Origin: Pigoraptor vietnamica
Lineage: Eukaryota > Opisthokonta > Filasterea
Reading direction: 5' to 3'
DNA: 64,000 nucleotides
Assembly (NCBI GenBank): GCA_943704525.1
Contig: CALSCQ010000747.1
Span: 1 to 64,000, forward strand
Shown: one piece after another, positions 1 through 17,892 of the stretch
Layout of the letters: each line of letters starts with the position of its first letter
Numbering within the stretch: the first letter of the stretch is position 1
The notes under the pieces: generated by a model
What the model was told of the DNA's origin: nothing
Seen by the model: the letters and a program-made list of their open reading frames with translations, nothing else
Database searches by the model: none
Position numbers and translations under genes: made by a program

Positions 1-2746
1 CGAGGAGGACCCGGTCGCGGCGGCCATCATGCGGGCCGAGGCAGAAGCCGATCCGGCCGTGACCTCCGCCGTCGCGCGGCCTGTGCCGAGCGATCAAACC
101 ACCAACCACCACCACACACCACACAAACACGGACGCCTGCACACTATACGGCAGACATGGGCCTCGGCAAGACGGTGCAGATCCTCTCCCTCGTTCTCAC
201 GAATCCGTCAAACGCGTCTCCCGCGCGCACGTGGATGATCGGCTCTACGCATGCGCCAAAGGGTGGGTTCCCGGTGTCTCGTCATTGTAACATCAGGAGT
301 GCGTGGGGCATCGTCGTAACGCGATTGTAACAGCAGGCGTGCGGCAAAAGCTCCCGTTCTCCCGTGCGACGCTCATCGTGTGTCCGCTGTCTCTGCTTGC
401 GCAATGGCGCGACGAAATCGAGCTGCACGCGTCGCTGAGGTGGGCGTCGGAGGGTTTTTTCTTGATTGTTCCTCTTGTAACGCTGTTACTCTTGTTGCGG
501 GTTGGTGGTGGCCGCGCGCGTTTAGGCGGTCGCTCTATTGACTGTGTGTGTGCATGCGTATTTCCATACGAAAGCTCGCAACGGGCACTGTGATATATCT
601 CATTAACTCGCTGAAAACGCCACTCCCTTCAGGCCATCCTCCGTGCTCGTGTACTACGGCGCAGACGGCAACAAGGGCGCGCTCACGTTCTCTGCGGGCG
701 CCGAAATCGTGCTCACCACTTTTGGCACCGTTTCTTCCGAGTTCTCGCGCTGCGCCGCCGCCTTCGAGCCCAACGCCACGCAGGCGCCCACGGGCCTCTT
801 CTCCGTCCACTTCCACCGCGTCGTGCTTGACGAGGCACACGCGATCAAAGCGCGCGACTCGGCCGTGGCGCGTGCGTGCAGGCACCTCAGCGCCGACAGC
901 CGTTGGGCGGTGACGGGAACGCCCGTCCAGAACTCCCTCGCTGACCTCCACAGCCTGATCGCCTTTCTACGGGCGGAACCATGGTCGTCGACGGCGTTTT
1001 GGAATGCGGCGATTGCGCGGCCGCTCGAGCGTCGCGATCGCAGCGCCCTCGACGCACTGCAGGCTGCGATGCAGTCGCTGCTGCTGCGGCGCACGAAAGA
1101 CCAGCGCACGGCGGACGGTCGGCCGCTTGTGGAGCTGCCGCCGCGCGACATTCGCATCGTGCGCATTCCGTTTGGCGAAGGGGAGAGGGACTTTTACGAC
1201 GCCGTTTACTCGCGATCGAAGACGCGCTTTTCGGAATTCTGCGCGGCAGGGACGGTGCTCTCAAACTACGCGAACATCCTCGAGCTGCTCTTGCGCCTGC
1301 GGCAGGTGCGCGCCTACGTCCCTTGGTCATCTTATTGCAATGGCGTTGTTTTGCCTTTTCGTGTGCCTGTGATACCCTCTCCCTTCTGTGGTCTTGCACG
1401 ATTTCTCCTCTTCTGCGCCTTACACCCGCGCTCGTTCACACACACCAGGCGTGCGACCACCCTTTCCTTCTCGACCCCCGCATCGCCGGCGACGGCAGCG
1501 GCCGAACGCCGGGCCCAAAGTCCGCGTCACGTGCCGTATTCTCGGACATTGACGACCTCGTGTCGCGGTTCGTGTCGGGCTCTCCGCAGCTGCAGTCGGC
1601 GCCGGGCTTTGTCGATGCCGCCAAGCGCGCGATTGCCGCGCTGAGCGCCGCATCCGAGAGCAGTGCGGATGCCATGAACGCCGAGTGCGTTATGTGCCTC
1701 GACCCGCCCGACAGGCCCGTCGTGCTGCCGTGCCTCCACGTGGGCTGCAGCGAGTGCATGCGCGCGATTGTCGACCGCATCGGCGCGTGCCCAATCTGCC
1801 GCAGTCCTGCGACGGTCGACGCTCTAGCAGAAGTGGACACGACACCGAGGGCACGTGACACGGCCGCTGCTTCGGAGGGCGGGTCGTCCGCTTCGCGCCC
1901 TTTCCGCGGTGCGTGGGGCACGACGTGGCGATCGAGTGCTAAAATTGATGCGCTGTTGCGTGACCTGCGCGCGTGCGGGCTTGGGCGCGGGCCGGCACAA
2001 GCGGCAGACTTGAGGGACGATGGGCAGCCGCACAAGTGCGTCGTGTTTTCGCAGTGGACATCGATGCTGGACCTTGTTGAGCACGCGCTTTCGTTGGAAG
2101 GCATTGCGTTTCTGCGGCTCGACGGCAGCCTCTCGCAGGCCGAGAGGGAGCGCGTGATTGAGAAATTCACGACGGGAACAGAGGTGCGTTTTCGCTGCCC
2201 TCTCCGAACGATTATAGTTGCGCAGGTCGACGTGCTTCAAGTGGATTGCCGGTCGCAGTGAATCGATTGAGCTGTGCGTGAGCTGACACTTTCATTTTGG
2301 TCGCAGGCGCACGTCTTTCTCGTGAGCCTCCGCAGCGGCGGCGTCGGGCTGAATCTCACTGCGGCCACGCGCATTTTCGTACTTGACCCGTGGTTCAACT
2401 CGGCCGTCGAGAACCAGGCCATCAACAGAGTCCACCGCATTGGGCAGTCGCGCACCGTCGCCGTGTTCAGGTGCGGGACACCTGTGCATCCATCGTGTGT
2501 GTGGCAGTAGCATCTTACGCTCGTCCGAACGATGCGAGTCTTTGGACTGCCGATGCGTTAGTGCGTTGTCACCCGACCAACTCAACGCGCTTGTGTCTCA
2601 GGTATGTCGTGGCTGGCACAGTTGAAGAGCGCATGCTTCTGCTGCAAGACAAGAAGGACGGCGTGACGGACGATGCCCTGGGAACGTCCGAGCAGCGACA
2701 GCGCGAACGTATCGACGACCTCAAGTCTCTGTTTGAGCTGTCTTAG
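1..2746 (+). CDS. SNF2-family DNA translocase with internal RING finger (RAD5/HLTF/RAD16 type), 5' end outside window
   Basis: ATP-dependent chromatin or DNA-damage-tolerance translocase that is probably also a RING E3 ligase. Motif I (MGLGKT) lies near 155-172, motif II DEAH near 829-840, then motif III-like TGTPVQN. A C3HC4 RING (CVMC ... CPIC) lies near 1690-1800, between the two helicase lobes, which is the hallmark of the RAD5/HLTF/SHPRH/RAD16 group. Lobe 2 follows ([30 protein letters not shown]) and the protein ends ...FELS at 2746. Visible coding exons are about 155-265, 331-439, 633-1305, 1449-2183, 2307-2470 and 2602-2746; what precedes 155 (possible exon 1-120) is uncertain because the usual GGILAD before motif I is not evident. 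Which paralogue it is cannot be decided: the HIRAN domain of HLTF/RAD5, if present, would lie upstream of the window. Confidence 0.88.
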
Positions 2747-3384
2747 TGGCTGCATGAGTAAATGGCCATTGAACGGCTACTCGAAGGCCCTTGTGACGTT
2801 GAGTGAAACTGCAGCCCTGCCGCTAATGTTTGTGTTGCTAGCAGTACATCACTAACACTTCCGTCGGTGTGTTGCGATTGTATTATGGTGCATCACACAC
2901 GTAAGTTCGAGTCGACTGTTAGGCCCTGTAATTGCGCTTCAGCACTTGTAAGTTATCTCAATGAAATTGTCATGCAGCCGTTGGTAATGAAGCAATAGGT
3001 TTTTTTGCGATTAGTGTGCCGGCCCGTTGATATTCGTCCGAATCGCACCGAGCCGTACTTCCATCACGACTGCCTCGACGCCCTGTTTTGAGCTGCAAAC
3101 ACTGCAAGCAAAACCCGCAACCCACCGGGACAAGAACACCAACCCTACATCATTCATTGACAGCACTGCATCCCTGCTTCAAGGAGAGGAATGTGGCAAA
3201 TCCCCGCGCGTAGCGACGGATGCCGGAGCCGGCACGCCTGTCATGGCATGCGTAAGATCAACGAAACGCCGGAAGACAATCTCGTTGCAAAGCGATTATC
3301 CGAGCACCACGGTGACTCCGAAGTGCGCTGTGAACGAGTAACATTTACCCCCTCTTCATTTCGGCACGCGCGCATTCGGCCGTT
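2747..3384. other. Intergenic, no gene seen
   Basis: Tail-to-tail spacer between the SNF2-RING gene and the broken F-box/ankyrin gene. It is less GC-rich than the flanking exons. I see no splice-linked coding signal, repeat or RNA gene. Confidence 0.5.
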
Positions 3385-5310
3385 CACTTTCCGGCGACAA
3401 GAGCACGCAGAGACAGCGCTGTCTTCTGCATGCTGTCCAGCGAGTACGCATAATCTCGCCACGTTTGCTCCACAACTGCGGGCCAAACCAGCGGACGAAA
3501 TCTGCGTGACCCTCACGCATTGCTGTGAAATACGCAGTCTGCAAATCTCCGTCCGTCGCGCGTTCGAGAGCCCAGTGAAACAACCGCCAACGGCGCGCCT
3601 GCACAGCAACACAGAGCGACGGGCGCTGGTCGGGAAGGCGCCTGGCAAGCATGCGCGCGAGCTCATAATGACCCGAGCGAATGGCTGTGTCGAGGGCAAA
3701 CGTTAGGTTGAACGGCCGCCGCACGGGATCAAACCACGACGAGTTCCTCCCACCCCACGAGCAGACGGGTGCCACACGCGAATTCACGTCGATCATGTAC
3801 GCCACCATGTCGTAGTGTCCGCCTGCCACCGCAACATTGACATCCCACTCATGGCCGCGCATGCCGATAGATACCTCAAGCACGTCGATGTGCTCGCACA
3901 GGTGGCGTAACAACGCGACGTCGCCGCTGCGAAAGCAAGGCGCGAACAAGTACTGTGCCACAAGCGGCTCGGACTGCATCGTCCGCCAACTACGCACGAG
4001 CCATAGCCCAGGCCCCTCATCACCGCAAAATCGACGCTCTCGCGCGTCATCTCCACTTCGGGCTGGAAGGGCATCCCGTCGCCTTCCGAATCCCAACGAC
4101 GAGGCGCCCACAGAGGGTCCAAATGGTCAAAAAACACGTCTTCGCCGTAGAGGAGCCCCGTCTCATGCATCCACGCGAGCGGAGCGTTCCCCCTGTAATG
4201 TGGGCAGACGCCGTACTGCGCTGGACAGTTCGCAGTCGGCCAACAATGGCGCCACGACGGCAGCGTCCTCGTACCTACCGCGGATGAGGAGCGGCACGAG
4301 CGTCCACGAGCGGGATTTCAACTGGCTTCGCGCAATCCACTCGCGAGTGCTCCATTCTCGCGCGTATGCATTCGGCTTTGCGAATAGGCCGCGAAACCGC
4401 GCGACGACTGTCTCCGTCGCGACCATTGCACGCAGCCGCTCCAACAGCGCGACTCCCCCCATCACAAACGCCAGCTCTGCCACCGACTCCCGCGCCTTTG
4501 CGGAAAGCGCGCCAAACGGGACCGGCGCGTTATGGCGCGGTCGAGCGCTTCGTCGGTGCCGGCCTTTGCCGCAAGCATGAAGAGTCGCTCCGACACCTTT
4601 GCATCGCAGTTGCCCTTACAGCGCGTTTTGTGCGCGGCCCGGAGCACGTCGACGATGACATCGACGACATGTTCGCAAAAGAGCGCGTCGCCCACGAGCA
4701 TGCTAATGTCCTTCGACGGAACAAACGGAAGCAGGCGACCGAGGAGAGGGGCGGCCGCAGGCTCTCGCATTCCGATTGCAGCCGCTGCCGCGTCGGTCCA
4801 GCGCAGCCCTGTCCCACTTGAACACGCGGGGCGCCTTCTCCAACAGCGTGGCCAGCTGCTCGCAGGTGAGGCGCAGAAACGGCATCTCCCGGGCACGGTA
4901 GCAGTCGTACCATGTAATTTTGCTGTGGCTGCACGCAATAAAGACGAACATGTCCAAGTCGCCCCGGTCGAGCGCATGCTCGAGCGACAGTCCAGAGCAA
5001 TGCGTCACGCGATCGCGCTTGACCTCGTCCTCGCGGAGCAGCTGAATGACCTCGAAGTGCCCGCTCTTCGCCGCGAGGTCAATGTCCCAGTAACCGTACG
5101 GGCGGTACAGCAACAGGTCGCTGTCGTTGACCGTGTCGCGAATGCGGTCGAAGAAGTCGCAGAGGCGCTTGCACGTCGCGCGGAGGTGTCCAATGTCCGT
5201 GAGCGTGAACCGCGCGAGCTTGACGATGTGGACGAGCACCTCCTCCGACAGGTCGAGGAGGAGGGAGACATCGTGCACGCCACACACTACGACACCTCGG
5301 CCATCGCAAG
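3385..5310 (-). pseudogene. Broken F-box / ankyrin-type repeat gene
   Basis: An N-terminal F-box-like segment (LSEEVLVHIVKLARFTL, near 5190-5250) is followed by spaced helical repeats of ankyrin type (for example DLAAKSGHFEVIQLL, NVAVAGGHYDMVAYM, DTAIRSGHYELARML). This is the layout of F-box/ankyrin proteins that recruit substrates to SCF ubiquitin ligases. The homologous signal runs almost continuously on the minus strand without convincing introns but is spread over several reading frames, with about four breaks, so I treat it as a fossil. Such genes are abundant in some amoeboid protists and in giant DNA viruses, so capture from a virus is possible but not shown. Unlike all neighbours it seems intronless. 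Assembly errors are the alternative explanation for the breaks. Confidence 0.6.
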
Positions 5311-5368
5311 TTAAAAAACTCAACACTTGCGACCTGAATATCAGAGCCCACGGCGACGGACTGTGCCA

Positions 5369-5439
5369 ACAGTGCGGACGAAGGCGAAGGGCTGTTCTCA
5401 ACAGTATGGTGACAGTGCGGACGAAGGCGAAGGGCTGTT
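5369..5439. repeat. Direct repeat, two 28-bp copies
   Basis: Copies at 5369-5396 and 5412-5439 are identical (core GCGGACGAAGGCGAAGGG). They lie just upstream of the likely start of the broken F-box gene. Confidence 0.9.
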
Positions 5440-5511
5440 AACAACACAGAGCCACGCGAGACACAACGGCAACGGCTGCAGAGTGCCGCGGAATTGCTTC
5501 GTGCGTAACTG

Positions 5512-5525
5512 GCATGACGTCATGC
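5512..5525. promoter_or_regulatory. 14-bp palindrome containing a CRE (TGACGTCA)
   Basis: GCATGACGTCATGC is a perfect palindrome around the consensus CREB/ATF bZIP site (5515-5522). It lies between the 3' end of REI1 and the 5' end of the F-box fossil, so if functional it belonged to the latter. Binding is inferred from consensus only. Confidence 0.5.
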
Positions 5526-5834
5526 TTGCTTCAATAATGTGTAACTCCAACGTGCACATGCATGCTAACTTTTTGCCCCCGTGTTCCATGTGTGCTATGT
5601 GTGCGTGAGTGTGTGTGTGTGTGTACACGTGCACACGCAGGAAAGTTGGCTGCTCGTCAGCGAGCATCGGCAAGCAAGGCTTTGACACTCATATCTGTGC
5701 CAACGTTCTATCGTGCTGCATGGCGCGCGGTCTTACGTTGACGACGGTTCAAGCCGTCGGTCCACACCGTCGCGTGGCGACTGTAATTTTCGCACACAAA
5801 GCATTCCTATAAACACCAAACGGGCTGGGAAAAA

Positions 5835-5940
5835 GAGACAGGCGTGCAAGGCGCCTCCACTCGGCTTCATGGTGTGCAAGGTATCTCCACTCGGCTTCAT
5901 TGGAACGAGAGACAGGCGTGCAAGGCGCCTCCACTCGGCT
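5835..5940. repeat. Three short direct repeats touching the REI1 stop codon
   Basis: Copies at 5835-5870, 5873-5900 (diverged) and 5909-5940 share the core CTCCACTCGGCT. The last copy ends at the REI1 stop codon, so the other two lie in its 3' UTR or flank. Confidence 0.85.
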
Positions 5941-7750
5941 CAGTAGTCCACCTGGTGCCTGAAGTGGCGCTGGAGGCGGTTTGTCTTGACGCCAAGCTGC
6001 ATGCGCCAATCCAAACGCGTCGACTGAAGGACACGCTCGTCCCGCCGCACAGCGTCCGAGTTCCAGTGCTGCGGAATAACGGCGCCCGCGTCAGTTCAAC
6101 GATGGACACAAGCACACAAGTATCACAAAGAGCGCGCGCGCGCACGCGCACACACAACACATTCAGACACACACGCACACACACGCACACACACACACAC
6201 ACACACACACGCACGCACACACACGCGCCCGCACGCATTCACACGCACCCGCACACATGCACGAGATCAAGGACACACACGCAGCGCTCGACGCTCACCA
6301 AGACATAGTCGCGGCCATCCCCAATGAGCTTGCTGTTTGCGGCTGCCTGACGGTCGGCCTCTGGACGGAATTTTTGGCGGTAAAAGCGACGAAGAGAGCG
6401 GTGGCCCACGCGCGACCCATTAGGAAGGACAAGCTCGGCGTCGTTTTCGGAAATAATGGGCCCTGCAACGCGAGGGCTCGGTTAGAACCGATGCAGAGAT
6501 GATTGCACGCATGCAGTTGTAGTAAGTACGCGCAATACGCGCACAGCACATGCACGCACGCACGGCACGCACACACGCATGCACGCACGCACGCACGCAC
6601 GCACACGTACACGCACACGCACACCCACACCCCACGCACACACCCACACACGCACACACACGCCCCTGTGCCGAGACCAGACGCACCGTCATCCGAGGGG
6701 ACGTCGTCGACAAGTGCGTCGGGATTGTTGGGGTCGTAATCGGGGTAACTTGAGCGGAAATCATAATAATCGGCGTACTCCTGCAAGCGAGGCACAGGAC
6801 ATCAGCTCCACGCCCAAAGTGCAAGCACGTGCCTCCCACGAAGGAGAATGCGACTCACGCGGGCATTCGAAATGGGCCACTGCTCACATGCACGCTGCTC
6901 GCACAGCACCCACCAACTCGGCATCGCCGTCGTAAAGCAGCTTGCAGTGACCCTTGTCGACCATGTGCTTGCGCGCCGCTTCCACCGACCGCAGCGCGCG
7001 CCCCTTCCCGTTGCAGTAGAGGCAGAGATTGCCCGTGCCAATCTTCTCGCCCAGGTACTTAATCAGCCCCGGAAGGTCGACAAGATACTCAATGTCCGGA
7101 ATGAAAAAGCTGTGCGACGCCGTCATGTGGTCCATGTTCGCATCCAGCGTCTTGGATTGGTGGCCGCAGAACAGGCACTCTTCGAGGGGGATCTCCACCG
7201 CGCGCGCAAGGTACTCGGCCTCCACGTCGTCCTCCGCTTCTTCTTTCGATACGTCCGCGTCTTCTTGCGCGGATGATCCCGCCGCTCCATCGCCGGCCGC
7301 AGGGACACGTGGTGAGGGCTCCGAACCCCCATCCGTCGCCTTTTTAGGGGCGCGCGGGGCGGGCGACTCGGCGTGGCGCTGCGCGTTTTCCTTGTGCTTC
7401 TTCGAATTGAGGTGGTTGTTGAACGCGTTCTCCGAACCGAAGGTCTTTCCGCACGCGTCGCAGTGTCCAACGTAGTCCTGCATCTTGGCCGCCGCCGCCG
7501 CGTCCGCGCGCTGCGCCAACACGCGCTTGTCAAAGTTGTCGGCTGTGACGGGCGCCATGTCGGCCACTTTCCGCTTCAAATTGTACCGGTGCCAGTCCGT
7601 GCGATAGTGCGTGCGCTGCTGCTCCGCGTCGGGAAAAGCGACGCGGCACGCAATGCACGTGTACGCAGACTCGCTCGAGCGCGGCATCCCGCCGGTGGCG
7701 GGCGCAGGCGCAGTCGAAGTGACAGCAGGCGCACCCACGAGTGTCGCCAT
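5940..7750 (-). CDS. REI1: REI1/ZNF622-like cytoplasmic 60S biogenesis factor
   Basis: Zinc-finger protein that in yeast helps release and recycle shuttling factors (Arx1) from cytoplasmic pre-60S subunits. Four exons (7750-6914, 6780-6687, 6462-6299, 6068-5940) sum to 1224 nt, giving 407 residues, close to the family length. The N-terminal C2H2 finger reads YTCIACRVAFPDAEQQ with the REI1-typical HYRTDWHRYNLKRKV. A second U1-type finger is CDACGKTF...HLNSKKH. The CLFCGH...HM..SH and CLYCNGKG fingers follow, then YYDFRSSYPD, the ELVLPNGSRVGHRSL block and the C-terminal LGVKTNRLQRHFRHQVDY. I chose ATG 7750 because it places the first finger at the usual distance. Introns carry GT-rich microsatellites on the sense strand. 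It shares a 465-bp divergent promoter with the mutase gene. Confidence 0.95.
6164..6225. repeat. CA/GT microsatellite in REI1 intron 3
   Basis: Interrupted (AC)n tract on the plus strand, so GT on the sense strand of the host gene. A similar CA/CACG tract fills REI1 intron 2 (about 6545-6665). Confidence 0.9.
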
Positions 7751-8215
7751 GGCTGGAGGATCGCGCAAGGAAACAGACGGGAAAGATCGATGGGTGGAAA
7801 GGAGAGGGCAAGGAACGCAATATGCGTGTGCGTGAGTGCGTGAGTGTGTGGCGTGGAGGCGAGATTTCTATGTGAATCTGTCGCCGTGCTTAGCACGAGG
7901 CAAAACGGATATGCCCAGGAAAGTTACTAAGAGCTACATTTCACAGAGCGGGCGTTGGCTTGTATTCCTTCGTACGTGTCCACATACTAAATTCCACATT
8001 AAGCCGAATTAATTTCCGATGACCGGTGGCGTAATGACATCACGTGCCAGGTAACACGAAGACGTCACTACACGTAATGACGTTTCTGCGAAGTGGACAC
8101 CCCGACAGCTGGCGGGCACTGCTCTCTCTTTCACAACACACGTCGCTGAAAGTTGTTCGTCAAATTAACGATAAGAGAGACACGGAAAACCGCTGTGTAG
8201 CAGCGGGTCTGAAGG
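7751..8215. promoter_or_regulatory. Divergent promoter REI1 / methylmalonyl-CoA mutase, with E-box and CRE-like sites
   Basis: Contains ATCACGTG at 8039-8046, GACGTCAC at 8061-8068 (CRE-like) and AATGACGTTT at 8076-8085. The two start codons are 465 bp apart on opposite strands. No other coding signal is seen here. Confidence 0.45.
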
Positions 8216-14491
<6,276 letters not shown>

Positions 14492-14887
14492 CGCTAAAGG
14501 AACGCAGGCGGGACAGAAGCAGATTAAAGAGCAGGTGCTTAATGTGCTTAATGTGCCAAGACTGTGCCTGAATAGGGCGAGTGAGCATGGACGCAGAGGC
14601 CGTGCTAAAAACGTTGGTGTGAAGTGCGATGCACTCTTGTCGTCGGTATAAGACAGACTATCGCTTGGTAAGCTGTAATAGGGCACAACGCGGATAGCGG
14701 AGGCAATTCACAAGTGAGAGACGATAACTCGGAACGTTTCGGAGGTGAGAACGGGGCGTATAAACGAGAGAAAAAGCGAGCGAAGCGCAGGGCAACAGAC
14801 GCGGAGCAAAAACGACCCCATAGCACACATAGCGGGAACACGCAAAAGCACCGCGCGGCACGCAGCGACACATTCGCAGCCAACTTC
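14492..14887. other. Convergent intergenic spacer, no gene seen
   Basis: Lies between the 3' ends of the mutase and the Gln-rich protein gene. No coding signal supported by splice sites, no repeat, no RNA gene recognised. Confidence 0.5.
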
Positions 14888-15841
14888 CTAGTCGTCGTCC
14901 TCGTCTTCGTCCAGGAGCGAGTTCGAGGCGCCTGGTGGCCCCCCGTCAATCATCGCATACATCGACACGTCGCGGAATTTGAGCACCTTCTCGCCCTTCG
15001 TCATAACGTCGTTCGCCACGGCACCGAACCGCTCCGCCGCCGACTGCGCAGAGCTCGTGATCTCATCCGCCGCACGCGTGAGGCGCGCAAGCAGCGTCTG
15101 CGGCTGGTCCGTGGCGCGAGGCGGGGCGATGCCGTCGTCAATGTCGCCCAGCTGGCTGCGTGGGGGCTGCCCCATCGGCTGGACAGACGCCTCCGAAAAG
15201 GCGCGGCGAGAACGCGACTCCTCCTCGAACAGGGGGTTCTTGCCGGTGACTTGCGAGCGTGCGGGGAACGCCTCCGCCACGGACGCCGAGCGCGGCTGCT
15301 GCTGGAACTGCTGCTGCTTGTGCTGCTGCACGGCGGGCGCGGGAGCGGTGATGGGCGCGGGGGCAAACGCGTGGTTGTCCCCGCTCGGACGGCGCTGGAG
15401 GTTGCGGGGCTGCGACTGCGCGGGCGCTGGAATGGTCGGCGCCGGGGCAGCGGCTTGCGGCGCTGGCTGCGGGGCGGGCGCGGCGGCGGACGGCGCAAAG
15501 CCGGCGGGGGCGGCCATCGCGCCCATGGCGGCCTGCTGCTGGAGCAACTGCAACTGCTGCATTTGCTGCATTTGGAGCATTTGCAGCTGTTGTTGGAGCT
15601 GGAAGACCTGCGAGGGCGTGAGCTGCGCGTGCGAGGCGACGCCCGCCTGGAGACAGAACTGCTGTACGTAGAGCTGCTGCTGCTGCTGAAAAATGGCCTG
15701 CTGTTGCTGGATCATGGCAAGCACCGCGGGGTTCGGCTGTGCGCTCCCGAAGCTGCCCGTGCGCGGCTGCGGCGCCTGTGTGGGCTGCATGCTCGCGCCC
15801 TGAAGCGGGTCGAACATCGACAAGTCCGCCGCCTTCGCCAT
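14888..15841 (-). CDS. Gln/Ala/Pro-rich low-complexity protein, function unknown
   Basis: Single-exon gene of 317 residues starting MAKAADLSMFDPLQG. Residues about 40-100 are Gln/Leu/Met-rich and could form a coiled coil or prion-like tract. Residues 100-200 are Ala/Pro/Gln-rich. The C-terminal third is more ordered: a helical stretch around TLLARLTRAADEITSSAQSA, then KVLKFRDVSMYAMIDGGPPG and an acidic end (DEDEDDD). I do not recognise a family. The conserved-looking C-terminal helix plus acidic tail suggests an adaptor or RNA/transcription-associated protein, but that is only a guess. Its promoter faces that of the C2-like gene and carries three CCAAT boxes. Confidence 0.7.
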   Translation of the reverse strand: MAKAADLSMFDPLQGASMQPTQAPQPRTGSFGSAQPNPAVLAMIQQQQAIFQQQQQLYVQQFCLQAGVASHAQLTPSQVFQLQQQLQMLQMQQMQQLQLLQQQAAMGAMAAPAGFAPSAAAPAPQPAPQAAAPAPTIPAPAQSQPRNLQRRPSGDNHAFAPAPITAPAPAVQQHKQQQFQQQPRSASVAEAFPARSQVTGKNPLFEEESRSRRAFSEASVQPMGQPPRSQLGDIDDGIAPPRATDQPQTLLARLTRAADEITSSAQSAAERFGAVANDVMTKGEKVLKFRDVSMYAMIDGGPPGASNSLLDEDEDDD

Positions 15842-16720
15842 TTGTTAACGATGGCCTCTGCCGGCGACGACGTGTCGTGTCGTGTCGTGTACGAGAGTGC
15901 GTGTGCGCTGTGCGCAGGCGTATTCCGACGCGCGGGCGCAACGAAAGCGGACTTTTGAAGAGGAGCGTCCGCAGAGAAGGGCAAAAGCCAATTATAAGCA
16001 ACCAATATAAGCCAATATAAGCACTTTGGCGAATAGCAGGGGCTTTCCTAAGGACTTGCGCGGCGTGAAATAGTGCGGAATGTGTCGGGACGCACGTGTG
16101 TCCGTGCACAAACCGCAGAGCGCGCGCGTGTGTGTGTGTGTGCCTGAGCGGAGCGTGCCGGTGCGAGTCGTGTGGGTGGTGTCTGCGTCTGCGAGGGACT
16201 GTGTGTGTGGCTGCGAATTTTCACCGAGATTTCGGCAACTTTATGAATATGTCCGGACACGCGCTGGGTAACACGAGAGCCAGTGTGTCTGGTTCGATAA
16301 CAGATACGGCGTGCCGCGCATACCGTGTCTCTCTTTTTCGCGTGTGTCGTCAGCCCCTTCTATTTTCCTTTGCATACTCACACCCCGCTCACACTCGGCC
16401 GTTTGCCTATTGCACGATGGCGCTCGCTCGCTCCTCGGCGGCTTTGTCGATGCGCGGGTTATTGTTACGGCACCCCCGTGTGTCCAATGGGTTGCGACCA
16501 CACTCGCCGTAATCGCTTTTTATGTCCGTATTGCGTCTCAGTCACCGAGAAAGCAACCGCGCGCGGGCTGATGACCTTGAGGACGGCCTGGATTCGTTCG
16601 CCTTCGTTTCACCGCCATCAAAGTCGCGTGTGGGCTCCTTTCCGCACAGGCTAGTGTCACTTCCCTACGTCGTGCCGTGCTTCGCTTCTGCGCGCTCTCG
16701 ATTGTGAGCCATCGCCGACA
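15842..16720. promoter_or_regulatory. Long divergent intergenic region with triple CCAAT cluster
   Basis: CCAAT at 15988-15992, 16002-16006 and 16012-16016, each followed by a TATAAGC-like word, about 150 bp upstream of the Gln-rich protein start. A short GT tract lies at about 16127-16141. The rest holds no supported gene, though upstream non-coding exons of the C2-like gene may lie here. Confidence 0.45.
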
Positions 16721-17579
16721 ATGGTGTCGTCGTCCATCTTTCGTCCCCGGAGTCGCTCCGTAGCGTCTGCGAGCGTCGCCGGCGTGACCCTTCCGCCGCC
16801 ACCCGGACGCCACTCGTTACCCGCCGTCCTCACGGGCGGAAGCGCGCCGACAGAGTACGATGAAGAGCGCCTTCCGACATACGAGGAGTTGTTCGGGGCT
16901 GCGCCGTCGCATGCGGACGCGCAGAGAAGCGCGATTGGGGGACTCGTGATGGCATTGCCTCCCACTCGCCCACACCGCGTGCTCAACGTCGCCGAGCCCG
17001 TCGATGCCGAGTCGGATTGGATAAGTCCGAGCTATTTCCTCGAGTGTCAGAGGCGCGACACGACGGCCCATCTCACCGCACAGACGTTTGGGTTCCGAAT
17101 TCGTTTCAAGCGGCAGCTGTTTGTGCGAAGTGAGTGTCGTTGTTTTGGCGCGAGGGCGGTGATGTGTGCGAATGTGCATGGTGGGATGTGCGCGGTCCGT
17201 GCCGATTGCAACTTTGTTTGTAAAAAGACAGAGCACAGATCCTTGAGAAGTGGTTTTCCTGGGCTGACGGAGTGCCATGTGCGCAGTTGAGTCGGGTCAC
17301 AATCTCATGGCGAAACGCAGAGGTGCGTTGCTTGTGCTGGCTGTTCGTCACTCCGTCCCTTCCCCTTGCGCGCGGGGAGACAACTGTCTTGTCCACTGAC
17401 TGCCAAGCGACCAATGTATGTGGAGCTCATCTCCCTGTGCGTGTTGGTGTGTTGGTGTATTTGTGCGTGCAGGCACGTCCAATCCCTTCTGCGAGGTCGC
17501 CTATGGCCAAGTGAGCACACAAACAGCGGTCATCAAAAAGACTGTCGAGCCAAAGTGGAACGTCATCACGCGCATGTGA
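16721..17579 (+). CDS. C2-domain-like protein, short or incompletely resolved
   Basis: Exon 1 (16721-17129) starts MVSSSIFRPRSRS and contains PPPPG and LPTYEELF, an adaptor-like motif region. Exon 2 (17473-17579) reads TSNPFCEVAYGQVSTQ then TAVIKKTVEPKWNVI, strongly like the beta-strands of a C2 domain (NP-x-VEV-x-YG ... TKVIKKTLNPVWNE). The frame reaches ATG-TGA at 17574-17579. The same bases make a good GTGAGT donor at 17576, so the gene may instead continue into an exon I could not find. C2 domains bind membranes, often with calcium; no other domain is visible. The 3' end is the weak point. Confidence 0.5.
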
Positions 17580-17643
17580 GTGGTCTGCGTTGTTGTGTGT
17601 TGCGTTAGAGGACTGCCGTCGTGTGTGTGCGGGAGTGGGCTGC

Positions 17644-17765
<122 letters not shown>

Positions 17766-17892
17766 CGGTGTTTGTGAAAACATAGTGGAGGCTCGTTTGA
17801 AGCACGCGTCGCCGTCCCACGTAATGAACATGTGACGATCTACAATCCCATTCGCAGCAGACGACAACGCAACGCGCACGTAGACTGCCCAC

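Noticed and set aside
14714-15958. Long plus-strand open frame across the Gln-rich gene
   Set aside because: Mirror of the CAG/CTG-rich minus-strand gene; content is Arg/Leu low complexity, and the minus-strand frame has a good ATG and ordered C-terminus.
16325-16654. Cys/His-containing frame (VCPMGCDHTRRNRFLCPYC) upstream of the C2-like gene
   Set aside because: It resembles a zinc-knuckle spacing, but there is no supporting homology, splice signal or downstream continuation; chance in GC-rich DNA is more likely.
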